From: Leifsonia sp. Leaf336
GTDB taxonomy: Bacteria > Actinomycetota > Actinomycetes > Actinomycetales > Microbacteriaceae
DNA length: 64,000 bases
Assembly: GCF_001423695.1 (NCBI RefSeq)
Contig: NZ_LMOZ01000003.1
Span: forward strand, 1 to 64,000
Reading direction: 5' to 3'
The translations under genes and the position numbers were made by a program. The stretch's first letter is position 1. Each line of letters starts with the position of its first letter. The notes beneath the pieces are model-generated. The model had not been told where the DNA came from and made no database searches. It saw nothing but the letters and a program-made list of their open reading frames with translations. Positions 59,693 through 64,000 of this stretch are shown here, piece after piece.

Positions 59693-60094
59693 CTATGCGG
59701 TCGCCACCAACCGGTCGAGGCAGTCGTTCCACCCGGTGACGTGATCGGCCGTCGCGCGCTCGTCGGGAAAGCCGTCCTGACGGACGACGACACGGGTCCC
59801 CCCGTCGTCCGGGACGAGCTCGATCGTCACTGCGGTCTCGTGATCCTCGCCGTCCCAACGCCACGAGGTCGCCAGCATCCGGCCCTCGTCAACATCCGAC
59901 ACCCGGCCGCTGACACCGAGGTCCGCCACCTCCGAGCGGATGCGGAGCTCACCGCCCGGAACCGCCTCCACCCGTGCGTCGGTCTCCAGCCGCGGCGGCC
60001 AGAACCACGACGCGAGCGCGACGGGATCGGCGAACGCGCGCCAGACGCGTTGGGGAGGAGCGGCGACGACACGCTCGACGGTGAGGCTGGCCAT
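59693..60094 (-). CDS. SRPBCC/AHSA1-family protein
   Basis: This 133-residue helix-grip protein shows VERVVAAPPQRVWRAFADPVALASWFWPP, GELRIRSEVADLGVSGRVSDVDEGRMLATSWRWDGEDHE and FPDERATADHVTGWNDCLDRL. It is close to Aha1/activator-of-Hsp90-like bacterial proteins that often sit next to DHFR-like and ArsR genes. The stop codon overlaps the promoter of the DHFR-like gene, 9 bp away. Confidence 0.9.
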   Translation of the reverse strand: MASLTVERVVAAPPQRVWRAFADPVALASWFWPPRLETDARVEAVPGGELRIRSEVADLGVSGRVSDVDEGRMLATSWRWDGEDHETAVTIELVPDDGGTRVVVRQDGFPDERATADHVTGWNDCLDRLVATA

Positions 60095-60156
60095 GCCTCA
60101 TCTTCCAACCGTCCGCCGTGAACATCCAGCGTCGCGTCAGGACGTGTCCGGTCGCC

Positions 60157-61728
60157 TCAGGCGTCCTTGCGCAGCTGCAGCAGCAGCTCCGGTGCGCGGG
60201 CGTCGAGGATGCTGCCGCCGATGCGCGCTCCGACGCCGACCAGCACGCCGCCGAGAGCCACTCCGACAAGCAGGCCCGCCCATCCCCAGATCGCGTCGCC
60301 CGTGACAAGCGCGATGACGAACAGGGCGATCTCGGGCAGGCAGAGCACCGCGATAACGCCCCACGCGGCGAAGGTCGGCCCGATCAGCGAGATGTTGGCG
60401 CCTGGACGCGAACGGAACGGATTGTCGCCGGGCTCCGGCACCGGGAACACGAGCCGTGCCGACGTGACGGCGCACACCGCCGCTCCCGTCAGCAGGATCC
60501 CGAGGGAGAGCCCGAGCAGCCCGGGGAGGATGTGCCAGTCGTCGCCGATCGCCGCGGCGAACAGCGCGATGAGCACGACGGCGGGCACTGCGAACGAGAG
60601 CATCGCCGCCGCCCTGCCCCACCGGTCGGCGCGGCCCGGTACGGCCTTGGCGACGTGCAGGGTGAAAGCGGTGGAGTCGTACGAGACGTCGGCGATCATC
60701 CCGATTCCGAGCGAGAACGCGACGACGGGCGCACCGATGACGAGGAGGCCGCCGGCGTGGTTGATGCTGGAGTAGAACCAGAACAGCACCGGCATGAGCG
60801 GGATCACGAGCAGTTGCCGCAGGTAGCGCGGATCGCGGAACCAGTACGTCAGGCACCGCGCGGCGATCGCCCCCCATGCGTTGCCGGGGAAGATCCCGAA
60901 CCAGCCGAGCTTGCCCTTCGCCCGCACGCGCGAGGAGGCGCGCGCCGGTGTCACCAGCGAACGCGCAAGGCCCCACCGCCACACCAGCCACAGCACGACG
61001 AAGGTCGCAGCGGCGATCAGGAGCCGCGCCAACGCGCCCAGCGGGTCGCCGAGCGCGAGCTGGGACGGCACGGACCACACCGCTCCGAGCGGCGACCACG
61101 AGAGCCCGTCGGCGATGGCGGGCAGGGCGTCCGACGACGAGCGGAGGCCGCGCGTGATGCCGATGACGATCGGGCCGGCCAGGATCAGCGGGATGAGCAC
61201 CAGCAGGCCGCTGGCCTCCCGGAACCGTCGGCCGCCGGAGAGTCCGCTCGACACGGACGTGACCGCGCGCGACACGACGATGCAGGTGGCGGCGCCGAGG
61301 GCGCCCGTCACGAGCGCGACGAGCGCGACGCCCGGGAGTCGCACCCACGACAGCGCCGTGGCGAGGGAGGCGAGCGTCGTCGCCGCCCCGGCGACTCCGA
61401 CGACCGCGCTCAGCAGCATCCCGAGCATGAGAGGCCTCAGCGGGATGGGGTAGACCGCGAGTCGGGCGGGATCGAGCGTCTGCTCGATGCCCGACAGCAG
61501 CAGCGGGAGGATCGCCCAGCCCAGCACCGCGGCCGAGCCGCCGAGGACGACGACCGTGCGCACGACCTCCACCGGGGCGAAACCGAGGAGCACCAGGCCG
61601 CCCAGCACGACGACGAGCGCGATCAGCGCGTAGACGCCTCCGATGATGACCGCGACCAGCTGGGAGGTGCTGCGGCGGAACGAATTGCGGAGGACGAGTA
61701 GGCGGAGCCTTACGAGTGTCGCAACCAC
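60157..61728 (-). CDS. ABC-2-like exporter permease (large)
   Basis: This ~523-residue protein has about 12 hydrophobic helices (for example LVAVIIGGVYALIALVVVLGGLVLLGF). It contains LVTPARASSRVRAKGKLGWFGIFPGNAWGAIAARCLTYWFRDPRYLRQL in the middle. It is the membrane partner of the ATPase encoded upstream, overlapping by 19 bp at the GTG 61728, which follows GGAGGGG. The resemblance is to actinobacterial transporters with a fused or duplicated permease. The substrate is unknown. Confidence 0.85.
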   Translation of the reverse strand: MVATLVRLRLLVLRNSFRRSTSQLVAVIIGGVYALIALVVVLGGLVLLGFAPVEVVRTVVVLGGSAAVLGWAILPLLLSGIEQTLDPARLAVYPIPLRPLMLGMLLSAVVGVAGAATTLASLATALSWVRLPGVALVALVTGALGAATCIVVSRAVTSVSSGLSGGRRFREASGLLVLIPLILAGPIVIGITRGLRSSSDALPAIADGLSWSPLGAVWSVPSQLALGDPLGALARLLIAAATFVVLWLVWRWGLARSLVTPARASSRVRAKGKLGWFGIFPGNAWGAIAARCLTYWFRDPRYLRQLLVIPLMPVLFWFYSSINHAGGLLVIGAPVVAFSLGIGMIADVSYDSTAFTLHVAKAVPGRADRWGRAAAMLSFAVPAVVLIALFAAAIGDDWHILPGLLGLSLGILLTGAAVCAVTSARLVFPVPEPGDNPFRSRPGANISLIGPTFAAWGVIAVLCLPEIALFVIALVTGDAIWGWAGLLVGVALGGVLVGVGARIGGSILDARAPELLLQLRKDA

Positions 61729-62483
61729 TCCGGCCCCTCCCCCACACGGCGTCCGCCGACGAGCTCGACGAAGCGGTCTTCGAGCGTCGAGCCGGCGCGC
61801 ACCTCGTCGACGGTTCCGGAGGCGATGACCCGCCCCGCGTTGATCACCGCGACGTGGTCGCACATGCGCTCCACGAGGTCCATGACGTGCGACGAGACGA
61901 TGACCGTCCCGCCGCTCTGCACGAAGCCGTGCAGGATGTCGCGGATGTTCGCCGCCGACACCGGGTCGACCGACTCGAAGGGCTCGTCCAGGACGAGCAC
62001 CCGCGGCGCGTGCACCATGGCGGCGGCCAGGGCGATCTTCTTGGTCATACCGGCCGAGTAGTCGACGACGAGCGTCCCGCCCGCCGACTCCAGATCGAGG
62101 AGCCCCAGGAGGTCGTGGGTGCGCTCGATCGCCGTCGGCCGGTCCATCCCGCTCAGGAGGCCGGCGTACTCAACGAGCTGCTCGCCGGTGAGCCGGTCGA
62201 ACAGGCGCGCGCCGTCGGAGAGCACCCCGACGAGCGCCTTGGCCGCGAGCGGGTCGCGCCACATGTCGACGCCGTGGATGAGCACCTGGCCGGCGTCGGG
62301 GCGGAGCAGGCCGGTGACCATGCTCAGCGTCGTCGTCTTGCCCGCACCGTTCGGGCCGACGAGCCCGTAGAAACTGCCGGAGGGCACGTCGAGGTCGATG
62401 CCGTCGACCGCCGCCTTGTCTCCGAACCGTTTGTGGAGGCCGCGCACTGCGACCGCGACGTCATCCTGACCGACCACCGACAC
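61710..62483 (-). CDS. ABC transporter ATPase
   Basis: This 257-residue ATPase has Walker A GPNGAGKTTTLSMVTG, signature YSAGMTKKIALAAAM and Walker B VLVLDEPFESVDP, with a switch His in SSHVMDLVERM. It energises the permease encoded next (19-bp overlap). The CcmA/YhaQ-like group is used for export of peptides or unknown solutes. It starts at GTG 62483. Confidence 0.93.
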   Translation of the reverse strand: MSVVGQDDVAVAVRGLHKRFGDKAAVDGIDLDVPSGSFYGLVGPNGAGKTTTLSMVTGLLRPDAGQVLIHGVDMWRDPLAAKALVGVLSDGARLFDRLTGEQLVEYAGLLSGMDRPTAIERTHDLLGLLDLESAGGTLVVDYSAGMTKKIALAAAMVHAPRVLVLDEPFESVDPVSAANIRDILHGFVQSGGTVIVSSHVMDLVERMCDHVAVINAGRVIASGTVDEVRAGSTLEDRFVELVGGRRVGEGPEWLRHS

Positions 62484-62581
62484 CCCTGCCTCTCGACTCC
62501 CTCACCCTACGCGCAGTCCGCGCGCGGAACAGCGCCCCCGAACGGGCGAGGCGCGCGATCGAGGGGCACGACGGAAGGCGC

Positions 62582-63796
62582 TCAGACGCGCTCGAAGACC
62601 GCGGCGAGGCCCTGGCCTCCGCCGATGCACATCGTCTCGACCGCGAGAGTGCCGTCGAGGGCCGGGAGCTCGTTCGCGAGCGTCGCCAGCATGCGGAGGC
62701 CGGTGGCACCGATCGGGTGACCGATCGAGATGCCGCTGCCGCGCGGGTTGAGGCGCGGGTCCTCCGCGTCGATGCCCCAGTCGGCGAGGCAGGCGAGCAC
62801 CTGCACGGCGAACGCCTCGTTCAGCTCGATCACGTCGATGTCGCCCCACGCGACTCCCGCGCGCTCGAGCGCGCGGTTCGCCGCGGGCACCGGCGCGACG
62901 CCGAAGACGCGCGGGTCGTTGCCGGCGGCCGCCCACGAGCGGAGCCGCAGGACCGGTGTCAGCCCGAGCGCGGCCGCGCGCTCCGGGGTCGTCACGATCG
63001 CCGCGGCCGCGGCGTCGTTCTGTCCGCTGGAGTTGCCCGCCGTGACCGTGGCGTGAGCGTCGTTCCGGCCGAGGATCGCGCGGAGGCCGGCGAGCGCCTC
63101 CAGGGTCGTGTCGGCACGAGGATGCTCGTCGCGTTCGACGACCACGTCGCCGCGGCGGCCGGGGACGGTCACCGGCACGAGCTCGGCGTCGAACGCTCCG
63201 GACTCCTGCGCCGCGACCGCGCGCCGGTGGGAGCGCAGCGCGAGAGCGTCCTGCGCCTCGCGGCCGATGCCGTACTCGCGGCGCAGCGTCTCGGCCGAGC
63301 CGACGTTGCCCTCCGGCGTGGGGAACTCGCGCCCGCCAACCGTCTCGCGCCCGCGGGCGAGGGCGTCGTGCAGCATGAGGCCCCCGGTCGGGAGGCCCCT
63401 GCGTCCCTGCTCCGTATAGAGAGGAGCGTTGGACATCGACTCGGCGCCGAGTGCGATCAGCACGTCGCTCGCGCCGGTCTGCACCTCCATCGCCGCGTTG
63501 ATCACCGCTTGGAGGCCGGAGCCGCAGCGCCGGTCGAGCTGGTACCCCGTGGTGGTGACCGGGAAACCGGCATTGAGGGCGGCCACCCGGCCGAACGCGG
63601 GCGCCTCCATCGTCGGGTAGCCCTGGGAGCCGATCACCCCCTCCACCGCGGCCGGGTCGAGCCCCGAGCGGTCGAGGAGGGCGCGCAGCACGTTCTCGGC
63701 GAGCGAGAGCGCGGAGACCGGCGCCAGCACGCCGCCCATCCTGCCGACCGGCGTGCGGAGGGGCGAACAGATGACGACCTCGCGCAGCTCAGTCAC
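62582..63796 (-). CDS. Thiolase (acetyl-CoA C-acyltransferase)
   Basis: This 404-residue thiolase cleaves beta-ketoacyl-CoA with CoA. The nucleophile is Cys91 ([10 protein letters not shown]); GHPIGATG gives the His and [12 protein letters not shown] the second Cys. I start it at GTG 63796, overlapping the CoA-transferase stop by 4 bp (GTGA); a TTG at 63802 is also in frame. The neighbouring CoA transferase suggests breakdown of beta-ketoadipate or acetoacetate. Confidence 0.92.
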   Translation of the reverse strand: MTELREVVICSPLRTPVGRMGGVLAPVSALSLAENVLRALLDRSGLDPAAVEGVIGSQGYPTMEAPAFGRVAALNAGFPVTTTGYQLDRRCGSGLQAVINAAMEVQTGASDVLIALGAESMSNAPLYTEQGRRGLPTGGLMLHDALARGRETVGGREFPTPEGNVGSAETLRREYGIGREAQDALALRSHRRAVAAQESGAFDAELVPVTVPGRRGDVVVERDEHPRADTTLEALAGLRAILGRNDAHATVTAGNSSGQNDAAAAAIVTTPERAAALGLTPVLRLRSWAAAGNDPRVFGVAPVPAANRALERAGVAWGDIDVIELNEAFAVQVLACLADWGIDAEDPRLNPRGSGISIGHPIGATGLRMLATLANELPALDGTLAVETMCIGGGQGLAAVFERV

Positions 63797-64000
63797 CGGC
63801 AACCCCCGTCCCCACGGTCACGTCGGCGGGGATCGTCAGCGGGGCTCCCGTCGCGGCGACCACCTCGTCCACCGTCACACCGGTCGCGAGTTCACGCAGT
63901 ACGAAGCCGTCGTCGGTGACGTCGACGACCGCGAGGTCGGTGATGATGCGGTCGACGCACCCTCGACCGGTCAGCGGGAGGGTGCACTGCTGGACGAGCT
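63793..64000 (-). CDS. 3-oxoacid CoA-transferase subunit B (C-terminal part)
   Basis: The last ~68 residues of a subunit B are encoded at the window edge: [24 protein letters not shown], then [21 protein letters not shown]-stop. [17 protein letters not shown] is a conserved C-terminal signature of ScoB/PcaJ. The gene enters from the right. It transfers CoA from succinyl-CoA to a 3-oxoacid, feeding the thiolase. Confidence 0.9.

Overview
This is a GC-rich, densely packed actinobacterial chromosome segment, about 64 kb with roughly 70 genes. Menaquinone genes, the 32-residue bS22-type ribosomal protein next to an excisionase-like HTH gene, frequent leaderless start codons and the general gene style suggest Microbacteriaceae, for example Leifsonia-like. 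That family call is an inference, because there is no rRNA in the window. I found no prophage, no insertion sequence and no CRISPR array. Most of the window is chromosomal housekeeping; the region at 40.3-48.8 kb is the most accessory-looking.

Layout. 0-3 kb: a PotB/PotD-like ABC importer divergent from a LacI-type regulator, with two LacI-style operators between them. 3-10 kb: tRNA-Met and tRNA-Thr, an aldo/keto reductase, a Cys-cluster/pentapeptide-repeat protein, a GH13 glucosidase, two GGAGGAGATC-type hairpin repeats, an M23 peptidase, an inositol-phosphatase-family protein and tRNA-Tyr. 9.5-20.8 kb: ClpP facing a ClgR/PopR-like regulator, YajQ, a hydrolase, ferredoxin-NADP reductase, the menaquinone block (polyprenyl synthase, MenG and the divergent MenF), PPK2 and a large membrane-anchored hydrolase. 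20.9-33 kb: a translationally coupled GntR pair, small redox and translation genes, a Trk/Ktr potassium system, an acyltransferase, ProC, a cation diffusion facilitator, TadA, Upp, a leader peptide with an orphan winged-helix regulator, and a DrrAB-like exporter.

34-48.8 kb: PadR, MarR, a class A PBP, a second GH13 enzyme, and then a divergent catabolic island. The left arm of the island encodes a ROK repressor and a Gfo/Idh/MocA oxidoreductase. The right arm encodes an amino-acid-type ABC importer, an asparaginase-II-family enzyme, CutC and a ROK kinase, in a chain of 4-8 bp overlaps. A perfect 9-bp AT-rich inverted repeat lies between the arms. I propose that the island takes up and degrades an amino-acid conjugate such as a sugar-asparagine. 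It is the best candidate here for an undescribed system.

48.8-64 kb: a FUSC-family membrane protein, an S9 oligopeptidase, a second aldo/keto reductase, a PfpI-family protein, a cysteine-free HesB-like protein, a heterodimeric ABC exporter with one degenerate ATP site, an SRPBCC/DHFR-like pair, an ABC-2 type transporter, and a thiolase/CoA-transferase operon cut by the window edge.

Regulation. At least a dozen genes start with ATG or GTG 6-7 nt after a TANNNT hexamer and lack a Shine-Dalgarno sequence, so leaderless transcription appears common. The clearest case is a 12-bp palindrome that supplies -10 boxes to both proC and the divergent transporter gene.
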